A DNA stretch of 56,938 nucleotides from Marinilabilia rubra (GTDB taxonomy: Bacteria > Bacteroidota > Bacteroidia > Bacteroidales > Marinilabiliaceae): contig NZ_QEWP01000024.1 in assembly GCF_003121985.1 (NCBI RefSeq), forward strand, positions 1-56,938. The letters are read 5' to 3'. Numbering within the stretch: the stretch's first letter is position 1; each line of letters starts with the position of its first letter. A model generated the notes under the pieces. The model was given only the letters and a program-made list of their open reading frames with translations, was not told the DNA's origin and ran no database searches. Shown here piece by piece: positions 8,406 to 18,860 of this stretch. Both the position numbers and the translations under genes were made by a program.

Positions 8406-11400
8406 TTAGAACGTAATATTCATTCCAAGAAGGAACGTGCGCACACTTGGAGAACCAACCCAATCAACACCCATAATGGTACCGTCGTAAAGGAAACTGG
8501 TGATTTGAGGGTTGTATCCGCTATAGTCGGTCAACGTAAACAGGTTGTTTCCTGAAGCGTAAATATGAACATTTGAAAATGCTTTCAACCAATCAGATGG
8601 AAGGTCATATCCAACAGTTACATTATTCAATCTCAGGTAACTTCCATCTTCTACAATTCTGTCGGTCAAATACTCATTCTCATCATAACCAATGCGTGGA
8701 TAGGTAGCAGAAGTTGCATCAGGACGCCAGGCATTTACGTAGGCATCTTTGCGGATATTGGTACTCTGACCTTCAGCATAATCGAGCTCCATACTGTATC
8801 CATTTACTATTTCATTGCCATACACACCATCAAATAGTGCACTAAGAGTCAGATTTTTATATCTGAAGTTCAGATCAAAACCATAGGTAAAATCAGGATT
8901 TGGATCGCCAATGATGGTTTTATCTGATTCATCCACATTGCCATCGCCATTTTGATCAACCATAATCACGTCACCTGCCTGATTTGGGTTCCCGTTAAAA
9001 GTAGGCCCTTCAAGAGCAGTCGTCTCGTCCTGGTAAATACCATCCGTCTCCCAGCCCCAAAAAACACCAAGGGGTTCGTCTTCCATGAAGACGTTGGCGG
9101 GCTGTTTAAAATAGGTTCCTGTAGAAACTTTATTTCCAAAATAGAAAACTTTTTCCTGCTCTTTTCCGTCAATCCAAACCGTTGAAGGAGATAGACCAAG
9201 ATCTTTAATAGTACTGTTATTAAAGGAAACATGCCCTCCAAGATCAAGTGACACATCCTTTTTCTCCAGAACATATCCGCTCAAAGACAACTCAACACCT
9301 TTATTTTCGATGGTTCCGCGATTGATATACATGCTGGTAAACCCATTTGAAGGTCCCAGTTCAATTTCCTGCAACAGATCCTTGGTGCTTTTGAAGTAAG
9401 CGTCAATATTGGCACTTAAACGACCTTTGAAGAAAGCCATGTCTAATCCAGCATTGTACTGCTCACTGGTTTCCCAGGTAAGATCTGGATTTGGAATACG
9501 GGCCGGAGCATTCGCTATAACAGATGAGTTGCTGGCGTCAACATAATAGGTAGTGGTATAAGTACCACGCGTTTGATAAGGTGATATGGCCTGATTACCG
9601 GTTTGCCCCCACCCCAGTCTCAATTTCAAATTATGGAAAATATTAAGGTTATCAATAAACGGTTCCTGCATCATTCTCCAGGCAACTGCCATAGAAGGAA
9701 AGTATCCCCATTGGTTCCCTTCACGAAACTTGGTAGATTGGTCCCCTCTGAAACTGGCGGTCAAAACATATTTATCGCGGAAAGAATAATTCACACGCCC
9801 AAGGAATGAGAAAATAGCCTCTTCCTCAGCCAAAATACTGAAAGGACGATAAATCAACTGTCCTGCCTGAGGATAATCTGCTCTCAGCGTCTTTAGCGGA
9901 AAACTGGCAACTTCATATACTTTATTGTCTTTAATTACACCGTCATAAGTTACACCGGCAACAGCATTAACAGAATGATGACGATTAAACTTATTGCGGT
10001 ACATCAAAAGATTGTCTACTACATAAGAATACCGGTCCAGATAAGAGTAATTGGCAAGACCATCCTCTTTACGACCTTTGAAAATTTCACGGTCATAAAA
10101 CTTGGTACGATCCTTTTTCCGGTAATCAAGCCCTCCGTTGACTTTGTATTTCAAGCCCTTCAACAGTTCATACACAAATGAGACCCGGGCATTTACTCTC
10201 AATTCTTCTGTTTGATCATCATAATCGGTCAGCCATGAATAGGGATTAGAAACTTCAAGATCCAGTTCATCATCATCCAGGTTATCTCCATTCAAAGGTC
10301 TGTAAGAAAGCACCTGCTTAACAAAACTTCTTTTACCACCGGAACGACTTCCCCCCTGAGCAAAAGAACCATTTTGATACATCATACTTACGCGGGAATC
10401 AAATTTAAGCCGGTCGGTAAGGTCACTGTCAAAGTTAAACCTTAAATCGCCACGTTGAATCTTAGTGGTTTCAACAATTCCCTGAGTATCGCTAAAACCG
10501 GCTGAGAAATAATATTTTGAATTATCGGTACGTCCGTTTACAGACAATCCTTCTTCATGACTGAGACTCATCTCATAAATTTCATCCTGCCATTTAACCT
10601 GCTCAATTGGGGTATCTCCAATAATGGATTCATCTCCCTCATTGGTAATGGGATATATTAGTCCATTCTCTATATGATACTTAGGATCAAACCCCTGCAA
10701 ACCATTAGCCTCATTTTGATAATCCGCATACATTACAGGATCAAGAAGATCTAATTTCTTGTTGATCTGGCTCCATTCCAAAGAGCCATAAGCTTTAATA
10801 CTGGCTTTTCCCTTCTCTAAATCTCCACCACTCTTTGTGGTAATCAAAACAACTCCGTTTGCCCCACGTGATCCGTAGATAGCTGTAGCAGAAGCATCTT
10901 TCAGCACCTCCACGCTTTCAATATCGCGGGGATTCAAACCGGTCAAACCATTCTGGGCCGACTGAAGTTCGTTGGCATCAGTAGAAGGATCGGACACACC
11001 TGTTCCGGCAGTACTTATTATTACGCCATCAACAACATACAACGGTTCATTATTCCCCCGAAGACTGTTGGTACCTCGTATGCGTACACTTACTGCTCCT
11101 CCCGGGTCACCAGGATTATTTACCACCTGCAGACCAGCTGCACGTCCCTGAAGAAGCTTATCAACAGAGGAATACTGACTGGCCACTTCCTCGCTTTCAC
11201 GTACGCTAACTACCGCACCTGTCAAATCTCTTTTCCTAACCTCTCCGTATCCAACAACCACCACTTCATCAAGAGCCTCAACCGACTCTTCCAATACTAC
11301 ATCAATTTTGTTTCGATCACCAACACTCATATTCACATTTTCAAAACCAATAAATGAGAACTGAAGCGTTGTTTCGTCTTTACTAAGAACCAAATTATAA

Positions 11401-11579
11401 TTACCCTGATTGTTTGTAATGGTCCCATTAGTCGTCCCCTGTTCTACCACCGATACTCCCGGTACAGGGCTACCACTTTCGTCTGTGACTTTTCCTGTAA
11501 CCTCTTTCCCGCTTTGGGAAAAAGTATAGGAGGATATTAATACCATTAACATCCACATCAATAACTTTTTCATAGACAT
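8406..11579 (-). CDS. SusC/RagA-family TonB-linked outer-membrane transporter
   Basis: The protein has 1057 residues with a signal peptide ending near Y-T-F-S-Q. Next come a carboxypeptidase-regulatory-like domain (about residues 25-110), the SusC hallmark D-E-V-V-V-V-G-Y-G, a plug domain with D-A-S-A-T-A-I-Y-G-S-R-G-A-N-G-V, and a 22-strand barrel ending in a hydrophobic Phe (G-M-N-I-T-F). With SusD it imports oligosaccharides across the outer membrane using TonB energy. It is the first gene of the minus-strand operon and diverges from the hybrid sensor gene, the usual arrangement when that sensor controls the locus. Confidence 0.96.
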   Translation of the reverse strand: MSMKKLLMWMLMVLISSYTFSQSGKEVTGKVTDESGSPVPGVSVVEQGTTNGTITNNQGNYNLVLSKDETTLQFSFIGFENVNMSVGDRNKIDVVLEESVEALDEVVVVGYGEVRKRDLTGAVVSVRESEEVASQYSSVDKLLQGRAAGLQVVNNPGDPGGAVSVRIRGTNSLRGNNEPLYVVDGVIISTAGTGVSDPSTDANELQSAQNGLTGLNPRDIESVEVLKDASATAIYGSRGANGVVLITTKSGGDLEKGKASIKAYGSLEWSQINKKLDLLDPVMYADYQNEANGLQGFDPKYHIENGLIYPITNEGDESIIGDTPIEQVKWQDEIYEMSLSHEEGLSVNGRTDNSKYYFSAGFSDTQGIVETTKIQRGDLRFNFDSDLTDRLKFDSRVSMMYQNGSFAQGGSRSGGKRSFVKQVLSYRPLNGDNLDDDELDLEVSNPYSWLTDYDDQTEELRVNARVSFVYELLKGLKYKVNGGLDYRKKDRTKFYDREIFKGRKEDGLANYSYLDRYSYVVDNLLMYRNKFNRHHSVNAVAGVTYDGVIKDNKVYEVASFPLKTLRADYPQAGQLIYRPFSILAEEEAIFSFLGRVNYSFRDKYVLTASFRGDQSTKFREGNQWGYFPSMAVAWRMMQEPFIDNLNIFHNLKLRLGWGQTGNQAISPYQTRGTYTTTYYVDASNSSVIANAPARIPNPDLTWETSEQYNAGLDMAFFKGRLSANIDAYFKSTKDLLQEIELGPSNGFTSMYINRGTIENKGVELSLSGYVLEKKDVSLDLGGHVSFNNSTIKDLGLSPSTVWIDGKEQEKVFYFGNKVSTGTYFKQPANVFMEDEPLGVFWGWETDGIYQDETTALEGPTFNGNPNQAGDVIMVDQNGDGNVDESDKTIIGDPNPDFTYGFDLNFRYKNLTLSALFDGVYGNEIVNGYSMELDYAEGQSTNIRKDAYVNAWRPDATSATYPRIGYDENEYLTDRIVEDGSYLRLNNVTVGYDLPSDWLKAFSNVHIYASGNNLFTLTDYSGYNPQITSFLYDGTIMGVDWVGSPSVRTFLLGMNITF

Positions 11580-11919
11580 GCTTTTTATTTGTTTTAATTG
11601 ATTTTCGATAAGGCAATTTTAACACCTATTAAGAGAAACAGGTGGGTTGAAATCGTTCGATATGGGTGGAAAAAGGATTCAACCTCAAACCAAAACACAC
11701 TAACACCTATCCTTCAGTCTTTTAACAAATTCAAACAAGATAACAACTCATCCCATTACAACATTAACAATTATTACAATCTGGAAATAAGAATCGTTTT
11801 CTACAACCCTTAAGAACGATTTTTACCCCCTTTTTTCGAAACTACTTTTTTTACATAAAAACACATCCTTTTCCAATATTTTGTAATTATCTTTGATAAC
11901 AGGTAAGTAAAACCAATAA
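11580..11919. promoter_or_regulatory. Divergent control region between susC and the hybrid sensor gene
   Basis: No gene is visible in these 340 bases. TAACACCTAT occurs twice in direct orientation (about 11619 and 11700). An inverted pair ATCGTT/AACGAT spaced by 15 bases lies at about 11793-11819. On the plus strand TATCTTTG at 11888-11895 fits the Bacteroidota -7 box and lies 24 bases before the sensor start. Repeats here are candidate binding sites for the AraC-type domain of the sensor; that is inference. I could not find a convincing -7 box for susC. Confidence 0.5.
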
Positions 11920-14900
11920 TTGTCTTTTACATTGAAATTCTGCACTTTGCAATTAAAATTCTTAATCCTTAGTTTTCTGATTTCCCTTGCATTTGTTTTC
12001 GAAACCAAGACTTACGGGCAATTGGAGATAAAACAATTCAATCATCTTTCTGTAGATGAAGGATTAAAGAACAGCCGGGTGGTATCTTTACTACAGGATA
12101 CCCTGGGTTACATGTGGTTCGCAACCCATAGTGGCATCGATAAGTTTGATGGCCGCGAGATTCAAAACTACAGTCTTACTCCTTCCGATAATCAACTCCA
12201 AAAGGACAATATCATTAACTGCATTGCAGCTTCGCAGAAGTATGACATTCTTTGTGGCACAAAAAAAGGGAACATTTATTTCTACAACCGGGAAAAAGAT
12301 GTTTTTCAGAAACTATTACCCAACGAATCAAATGACAATCTCTATAACATTTACTCAATTCTAGCATTAGATAATATTATTCTGGTCGGCACCTCCCAGG
12401 GGTTGTTCTATTTCAATTCTCAAAAAAAAGAAATAACAGCCATAAAGGAGATTTCGGCTGCGGTTAACTCAATTATACAAACATCAACTCATCATTTTCT
12501 AATTGGCACTTCAGAGGGTCTTTTTCAGTTATCGTCATCCAACAAGAAGTCTGATAAAATTCAAAGCTTTTTAAAACCATTAAAGATGGTGGAAAATGTT
12601 GATATCAGATCGCTCTATTACAACAAAAAACGCACACTGTATGTTGGGACACATGACACCCGCGTTTTAAAATACAGCCTTGATGCCAGGGACAGTATTA
12701 CTTTAGTTCTCACCAGGAGTTATAGCGCCTCAAGTGAAACCTACCCTATAAACGACATCATACCTACCCCAAAAAACTCGTTGGCTTTAGCTGTCGACGG
12801 TCTTGGGTTGATTGAAACCGGGACAGATCTTGAACTCATTAAAAGATATTCCTCCAACCCAAACAATATTTCCTCACTTTCTTCCAATGGATTATACAAA
12901 TTGTATTTCAGTGCCAACAACATACTTTGGGTAGCTACCTACGGGGGTGGGGTCAATTTTTCAGACCCCAATAAAAAACAATTCAATACTATTCAACACA
13001 CCCCATATTTGAATAACAGTCTTCGCAACAACGCCGTAAATGCTATTCTGGAAGTAAATCCTTCTGAATTGTGGATAGGTACCAAAACGGGAATTAGTAT
13101 TCTAAACAAAAACGGATGGTACCATATCCCACCCCTAAAAAGTTCCAACAAACTCCACATCATGTCTATGCTAAAATGCAATAATGGAAACATATGGTGT
13201 GCTACTTATGGAAGTGGTCTGATAAAAATAGATCCTCAAACAAAAGAAATAAGCATTGGTAATTCCGACAGCAAAGACTTCAGAAAACAAGAAACAGATT
13301 TTTTATACAAAGTATTCAAAGACTCCAAAGGTCGGATATGGACAGGAGGAATAAAGGGAGGTATCACCATCATTGACAACACCAACCAATCCAGACAGAT
13401 AGTTAATATATCAAATGTAAGGTCGATGGCAGAGCATGAAGAAGCAGTTCTGGTTGGAACACTTTTCGGTTTGTTCATAGTAGATATGGAGACGTTGAAA
13501 GTCACAAGGCCCTCTCACCTTCAACTATTAAATAACCGAATCATTTCCATTTCCCTAAAACCAGACGATCCCTCTCAAATTTACCTGGGAACCGATGCCA
13601 ACGGTTTATTGATATGGAATCAGAAAAAGGATTCCATTATTCGGTATACCAATAATAGTCACAGTCTTCCCTCTAATTATATTCGAGGCTTGGTCTGGGA
13701 CCCTCAAAATAACTTATGGGTAACATCTACGGGCGGATTATCGTCTTTTAAAGACAGCATCTTTGTCAATTACAATAAAACCGACGGGCTTGCCAACACA
13801 GAGTTTACTGAAAATGCAGTTTGCGGCCATAGTTCCGGCCAACTGTATCTGGGTGGACACAAAGGTGTTTCGTATTTTTTCCCTGAAGAAATCACCCCTT
13901 CCGACCAGAAGGTGAAACCCATATTAAAATCCATCAAACTTTTTGGAGAAGAACTAACCATAAATCCTGACGGACCTTTATATAAAAACATCAATCTTCA
14001 AAAGGGACTGAACCTGACCTACAACCAAAACTCTCTGAATATTAACTTCGGCGCTATCAGCTACACCAATCCACACAAAATAAGGTTCATGTGGAGGCTA
14101 AAAGGGTTTGAAGAAAAATGGAATGAACCCACCACAATCAATGAAGCCATTTATTCAAAATTGCCTCCGGGCAACTATACCTTTCAAATAAGAGTAGCCA
14201 ATGATGATGGAATCTGGCAATCCTCAACTAAAGAATTTAGCATTCTTATCAATGACCCCTTCTGGAAAACAGGGTGGGCCTACTTAACTTACATCGTTTT
14301 ATTCATTGGCCTTTTAGCCTTAATTTTCCATTATTACCATACCATTGTTCAGGAGAAACATGCACTGGAAAAACAACAGTTCTTCATTTCTGTTGCGCAT
14401 GATCTGCGAACTCCCCTATCCCTCATTAAACTGCCTATTGAAAAACTAGTTCACAATACTAAATCTGAAGATGCCGAATTTAGAAGCCTTTCTCTTGTCA
14501 AACGCAATGTTGACCGGTTAACAAATTTGGTAAACCAGCTGCTTGACTATCAGAAATCCGATTTAAAAAAGATGCAGCTCCAAATTGAAGAACATAACCT
14601 ACACCATTTTCTGAAGGAAAAAATTGAGTCATTTAAACCATTGGCAGAAGAAAAAAGGATTGAAACAGAACTTACCGATTCTTGCAACAGTGTAGAGGTC
14701 TGGTTTGATAAAAACAAACTGGAAAAAGTAATTTTTAATCTATTGTCAAATGCATTTAAGTACACCCCTTGCGGTGGAAAGATAAGGATTTCGATACAAC
14801 AATCCAAAAACCATGTAACCATAAATGTCTCGGATACAGGGGAAGGCATTCCAAAAGACCAGCAAAATAACATATTTCAACGTTATTACCGAGCCACGAA

Positions 14901-15897
14901 TGCAATCAACTCTCAAGAGGTTGGTAGTGGTGTTGGATTAATTTTATCCAGACAACTTGTGGAGCTCCATCATGGAAAAATATCTTTTGAAAGCGAAGAA
15001 GGAAAAGGCTCAACTTTCACAATTGAATTACTGAAAGGGAAAGATCATTTTTCAGCCATGGATTTTGCATCTGGCAAAAACTCTTCACCGGCTCTTAAGC
15101 CAATTTTAAGATCCAATGAAAAGAAAACGGAGCCTTTAGAAAACGGACCCAAAATTCTAATTGTTGAGGATAACACAGAATTGATCGAAACTCTGGCTTC
15201 AGAACTACAAAACTTTTTCAGGGTCTTCAAAGCTTACAACGGACAACAAGGGATTGATATGGCGAATGAAATTATGCCCGATTTAATCATTTCTGATGTT
15301 ATGATGCCGGTATTGAATGGACATCAACTGTGTATAAAATTAAAAAGCGACCTTAATACATGTCACGTACCCATTATTTTATTAACTGCCCTGGATTCTT
15401 TGGAGTACAAAAAAGAAGGAATTGAACGAGGTGCAGATGCTTACATTGAAAAACCTTTCGATATAAACCTGCTAATCACGCAAATAAAAACACTCTTAAG
15501 AAACCGGGAACTACTCAAAAACAAATTTTTACTGCCCTCCTCTGAAATAAAAGATACCTTTCCCTCAAATCCAGACCAGAATTTTCTGGAAAAAATTCGT
15601 GAATTTGTAGTATCGAACATTGACAATCCGGAATTATCTGTAGAAGCCACAGCTGCTGAAATTGGAATAAGCAGACCTGTTCTGTATCGAAAAATCAAAT
15701 CTCTGACTAATTTATCACCTCAGCACTTTTTAATGACCATAAAACTAAAAGAAGCCGCCCGAATAATGAAACAAGAGGAAAAGAATATTAGTGAGACAGC
15801 ATATATGATAGGATTTTCTGACCCAAAGTATTTCAGCCAGATCTTTAAAAAGCATTTTGGAATGACACCTTCTCAATACCTTAAAAAAAGCGAGTAA
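11920..15897 (+). CDS. Hybrid two-component system regulator (HTCS) of the polysaccharide locus
   Basis: A single chain of 1325 residues joins sensor, kinase, receiver and DNA-binding domain. A signal peptide (about 1-33) leads into two seven-bladed propellers of reg_prop repeats with G-Y-M-W-F-A-T type blades (35-690) and a Y_Y_Y domain (about 700-775). A membrane helix follows near 787-807. The cytoplasmic part has HisKA with His827 in V-A-H-D-L-R-T-P, an HATPase domain, a receiver with Asp1126 in I-S-D-V-M-M-P, and a C-terminal AraC helix-turn-helix. Such proteins bind an oligosaccharide in the periplasm and switch on the adjacent susC operon. There is no ATG before the conserved start; TAA lies just upstream in frame, so TTG at 11920 (or 11932) must be used. 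Confidence 0.93.
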   Translation: MSFTLKFCTLQLKFLILSFLISLAFVFETKTYGQLEIKQFNHLSVDEGLKNSRVVSLLQDTLGYMWFATHSGIDKFDGREIQNYSLTPSDNQLQKDNIINCIAASQKYDILCGTKKGNIYFYNREKDVFQKLLPNESNDNLYNIYSILALDNIILVGTSQGLFYFNSQKKEITAIKEISAAVNSIIQTSTHHFLIGTSEGLFQLSSSNKKSDKIQSFLKPLKMVENVDIRSLYYNKKRTLYVGTHDTRVLKYSLDARDSITLVLTRSYSASSETYPINDIIPTPKNSLALAVDGLGLIETGTDLELIKRYSSNPNNISSLSSNGLYKLYFSANNILWVATYGGGVNFSDPNKKQFNTIQHTPYLNNSLRNNAVNAILEVNPSELWIGTKTGISILNKNGWYHIPPLKSSNKLHIMSMLKCNNGNIWCATYGSGLIKIDPQTKEISIGNSDSKDFRKQETDFLYKVFKDSKGRIWTGGIKGGITIIDNTNQSRQIVNISNVRSMAEHEEAVLVGTLFGLFIVDMETLKVTRPSHLQLLNNRIISISLKPDDPSQIYLGTDANGLLIWNQKKDSIIRYTNNSHSLPSNYIRGLVWDPQNNLWVTSTGGLSSFKDSIFVNYNKTDGLANTEFTENAVCGHSSGQLYLGGHKGVSYFFPEEITPSDQKVKPILKSIKLFGEELTINPDGPLYKNINLQKGLNLTYNQNSLNINFGAISYTNPHKIRFMWRLKGFEEKWNEPTTINEAIYSKLPPGNYTFQIRVANDDGIWQSSTKEFSILINDPFWKTGWAYLTYIVLFIGLLALIFHYYHTIVQEKHALEKQQFFISVAHDLRTPLSLIKLPIEKLVHNTKSEDAEFRSLSLVKRNVDRLTNLVNQLLDYQKSDLKKMQLQIEEHNLHHFLKEKIESFKPLAEEKRIETELTDSCNSVEVWFDKNKLEKVIFNLLSNAFKYTPCGGKIRISIQQSKNHVTINVSDTGEGIPKDQQNNIFQRYYRATNAINSQEVGSGVGLILSRQLVELHHGKISFESEEGKGSTFTIELLKGKDHFSAMDFASGKNSSPALKPILRSNEKKTEPLENGPKILIVEDNTELIETLASELQNFFRVFKAYNGQQGIDMANEIMPDLIISDVMMPVLNGHQLCIKLKSDLNTCHVPIILLTALDSLEYKKEGIERGADAYIEKPFDINLLITQIKTLLRNRELLKNKFLLPSSEIKDTFPSNPDQNFLEKIREFVVSNIDNPELSVEATAAEIGISRPVLYRKIKSLTNLSPQHFLMTIKLKEAARIMKQEEKNISETAYMIGFSDPKYFSQIFKKHFGMTPSQYLKKSE

Positions 15898-16170
15898 CCT
15901 GAGTATGATAAAGATTGGCTTAACAATCGGATTATATAACAATGGATCGTTAGCCCTAAAGCTTCCGGATAGATATAAGATTTAAAAGAACCGATATGAC
16001 TACCTGCCCCTTAACACCCCTGACTGCAAGTGCTTGATTTTTTTTGCATTGACAAGGCTTTTACGAATTGTCATATAACCAAGCATGCCAACCGGCCAAA
16101 AAGACAAATACAGGATCTCTATAACTTAATAAAGAGACGTTTTAGAAACATTACAATTAAGCCATCTATT

Positions 16171-16578
16171 TCATGCCTGCTCAATATATTTCTTAACAAT
16201 ACAAACAATATCAGCACGATTAAATGGTTTCGAGATATAATCGTTACAACCCGCTACCAAAATATTTTCTTTATCCCCTGCCAGAGCAAAGGCCGTTTGG
16301 GCAATTATTGGAATTTCGGGATTAAACGCCCTAATTTCACGTGTGGCATCAAGTCCGCTCTTCTTAGGCATTTTTATATCCATCAGGATCAATGCCAAAT
16401 CAGGGTTTTCTTTGGATATTTTTACAGCATCATTGCCATTTCTGGCTATAATAACAGAATAGCCTTCACTCTCAAGTACAATACTGAGATAAGCCAAACT
16501 TTGCGGATCATCCTCTGCCAGCAATATCTTTTTACCCGACGATTGCCCATCAAATTTTTCTTTTATTGCTTCACTCAT
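16171..16578 (-). CDS. Receiver-only response regulator (CheY-like)
   Basis: The protein has 135 residues and is one REC domain: acidic pair E-D-D near residue 22, phospho-acceptor Asp67 in L-M-D-I-K-M-P, Thr in A-Q-T-A and Lys in S-K-P-F. No output domain follows. It starts 4 bp after the kinase stop codon, so the pair is an operon and the kinase is its probable phosphodonor. The target of the phosphorylated protein is unknown; signalling by protein contact or onward phosphotransfer is likely. Confidence 0.9.
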   Translation of the reverse strand: MSEAIKEKFDGQSSGKKILLAEDDPQSLAYLSIVLESEGYSVIIARNGNDAVKISKENPDLALILMDIKMPKKSGLDATREIRAFNPEIPIIAQTAFALAGDKENILVAGCNDYISKPFNRADIVCIVKKYIEQA

Positions 16579-16582
16579 AAAA

Positions 16583-18529
16583 TTAAGGTTTTACAGGATT
16601 ATACGGAATGGTAAAATAAAAGATACTTCCTATTCCTTCCTGGGATTCTACCCATATTTTTCCACCCAAAATTTCAATATACCCTTTCACTATAGAAAGA
16701 CCGAGACCTGTTCCCTGATAAGGTTTTGTCATATTCAGATCGGCTTGTACAAATCTCTCAAATACAATATCCATATGATCGGGAGCTATTCCAACACCTG
16801 AGTCTTTAACAAAAAACACTAAATTATCATCTTTTATATAATTCCCAAATTCAATTTCTCCTGCTTCAGTAAACTTTATGGCATTGGTCAGCAAATTAGA
16901 CAGTGTGGCTTCTATTTTTGCACGATCTGTTTGAATTAAAGCACCCGGGTTTTCTATTTGACCTGCAATTTTTATTCCTAAATGTTTCTTCTGAACATCT
17001 GGAACAAAAAACTGCAAATAATAATCCATTATTTCAGGAACATAGACAGTTGAAATTTCTATATCAACCTGTCCGGATTCTATTTTCGATATTTCAACTA
17101 AATCATTTATTGTTCTTAATAAACGATCTCCACTCTGGTTTACTATATCAATATACTGATCTTTTACTTCATCGTTAAGTTCGGGATTTCGAAGAAGCTC
17201 AAGGAATCCAAGAATACCATTCATTGGAGTGCGTATTTCATGGCTGATATTAGCCAAAAAAGCGGTTTTTAACCGATCGCTGTTTTCAGCTTGTTCCTTT
17301 GCTTTTACCAGGTTATCGATCATTGACTTCTTCTCGGAGACATCTTCCCTGATGGCCACAAAATGAGATATTTTGCCATCTTCATGAAGCAAAGGAGATA
17401 CAAAGAGTTGTTCCCAGTAAAAACTTCCGTCTTTCTTTTTGTTGATTAACTCTCCACTCCACTTATTGCCACTTAAAATGGTATCCCACAAATCCTCATA
17501 AAGTTCAATGGAGGTTTCTCCCGATTTCATAATCCGGGGATTTTGGCCTCTTACTTCTTCAAAGGAATACCCCGTAACTTTTGAAAAGGTTGGATTGACA
17601 TATTCAATGTTTCCATCATAATCGGTAATTATAATACTTACCGGGCTTTGCTCTACAGAATGACTAAGAAGCAATAACTGATCCTCCGTTTTCTTTTGTT
17701 TTGTATAATCTGTAAAACAGGTATATACCTTATTTGAAGTTTTATTATCCACATCAAGAAGAGGGATCGAATCCAAAAGCAACCATTTAAAATTTTCCTT
17801 AGCCGGGTTAAAAACACCTACTACTTTCTGCTTGACTGGTCGATTCTCTTTTATTGCCACCACAGAAGGTAAATCCTCCCATAAAATCTCATTTCCGTAT
17901 CGGTCAACCATCTTCCATCCATCTTCAAGCGGCCTGCTACCAACCACATCATGATTTTCAAGTCCGAGAATTTCAACAGCTGACGGATTAATGGATGTAA
18001 TTATTCCTTCAGAATTCTGAAAAACAACACCCTGACTCATTGTTTCGAACAACAGATTATAGGATATATCCTCCACCGATTCCATTTTATTGGTATCATA
18101 CGAAGGGGGAAATTCCTGCCCTTTTAAAGATATCCCTAAGCGATCCACCTCCTTTTCAAGAAGGGAAAAATTACCTCTTGTACTACTAAAAGAATTAAAC
18201 CCCTGATTGTACATGTTTTTATTACCCGAAGATATACCCTCCAAAAGAAAGATAAACAATCTCACAGCCTTTTGCATAAATTCTAATGCAGTTTCAGTAG
18301 GCTCGTTTCCATTGACAATTTCCAAAAATCCCCAATGCTTAATTCCGCATTTTAATTCAAAAAAATGGTTGCTTCTTTCAACATCCTTTGTATAGAAAAA
18401 TTCAGTAGGTTCAAAGATCTCTCCCATTTTTTGGGTGAAAGAAGCAATCAGCAAACCTTTTTCCTTTATGGTAGAAAGATCTGCGAATAGGTGAAATAAG
18501 TTTTCAGAAACCCGGGCTGTGCTTTCCAT
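16583..18529 (-). CDS. Soluble PAS-domain sensor histidine kinase
   Basis: The protein has 648 residues and no obvious membrane segment, so it is probably cytoplasmic. A GAF-like N-terminal region (about 1-115) is followed by two PAS domains; the second has the PAS/PAC motifs G-Y-S-F-E-E-V-R-G-Q-N-P-R and F-V-A-I-R-E-D-V-S-E-K-K. The kinase core has HisKA with His430 in N-I-S-H-E-I-R-T-P-M-N and an HATPase domain (L-L-T-N-A-I-K-F-T, G-T-G-L-G-L-S-I-V). It lacks its own receiver and is followed directly by a single-domain receiver. The signal is not evident; PAS domains often bind small ligands or cofactors. Confidence 0.92.
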   Translation of the reverse strand: MESTARVSENLFHLFADLSTIKEKGLLIASFTQKMGEIFEPTEFFYTKDVERSNHFFELKCGIKHWGFLEIVNGNEPTETALEFMQKAVRLFIFLLEGISSGNKNMYNQGFNSFSSTRGNFSLLEKEVDRLGISLKGQEFPPSYDTNKMESVEDISYNLLFETMSQGVVFQNSEGIITSINPSAVEILGLENHDVVGSRPLEDGWKMVDRYGNEILWEDLPSVVAIKENRPVKQKVVGVFNPAKENFKWLLLDSIPLLDVDNKTSNKVYTCFTDYTKQKKTEDQLLLLSHSVEQSPVSIIITDYDGNIEYVNPTFSKVTGYSFEEVRGQNPRIMKSGETSIELYEDLWDTILSGNKWSGELINKKKDGSFYWEQLFVSPLLHEDGKISHFVAIREDVSEKKSMIDNLVKAKEQAENSDRLKTAFLANISHEIRTPMNGILGFLELLRNPELNDEVKDQYIDIVNQSGDRLLRTINDLVEISKIESGQVDIEISTVYVPEIMDYYLQFFVPDVQKKHLGIKIAGQIENPGALIQTDRAKIEATLSNLLTNAIKFTEAGEIEFGNYIKDDNLVFFVKDSGVGIAPDHMDIVFERFVQADLNMTKPYQGTGLGLSIVKGYIEILGGKIWVESQEGIGSIFYFTIPYNPVKP

Positions 18530-18825
18530 TATGTTAATTTAGAAACAATAATGCATTAATTACAAATTACGAAATAATTGCTATTAAGATTCATTTATCT
18601 GCATTCATTTAAAAAATTGAAGTTTAGTCATTCTGTAAGAGATCTTCAATCCATTAAAAACAAAGTAAAAGAATCCCTGGAAAAGTTTAAATAACAACCT
18701 TTTAAAAATGCTCCTGTTTAATTGATGCTATATTTCAAATTTCGGAACTCTATCTCAGTTTCAAAGCCGACTTTATAGACCGACACTATCTAAAGAAAAA
18801 AAAATTGATTTTTTTTTGGAAATTA

Positions 18826-18856
18826 TTTGCCAATAATAAAAAAGGATGTATATTTG
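18826..18856 (+). promoter_or_regulatory. Consensus Bacteroidota promoter
   Basis: TTTG at 18826-18829, exactly 19 bases, then TATATTTG at 18849-18856. This matches the Bacteroidota -33/-7 consensus TTTG-N19-TAnnTTTG at every defined position. Transcription should start near 18861. No protein gene follows within 200 bases; an intrinsic terminator follows after only about 50. Confidence 0.7.
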
Positions 18857-18860
18857 TATC

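Noticed and set aside
11920-15897. Hybrid sensor as a 5'-truncated pseudogene
   Set aside because: Signal peptide, all domains and the full length are intact from a TTG start, with a promoter box just upstream.
16030-16614. 194-codon plus-strand frame
   Set aside because: It is antisense to the receiver gene; the receiver has all catalytic residues.
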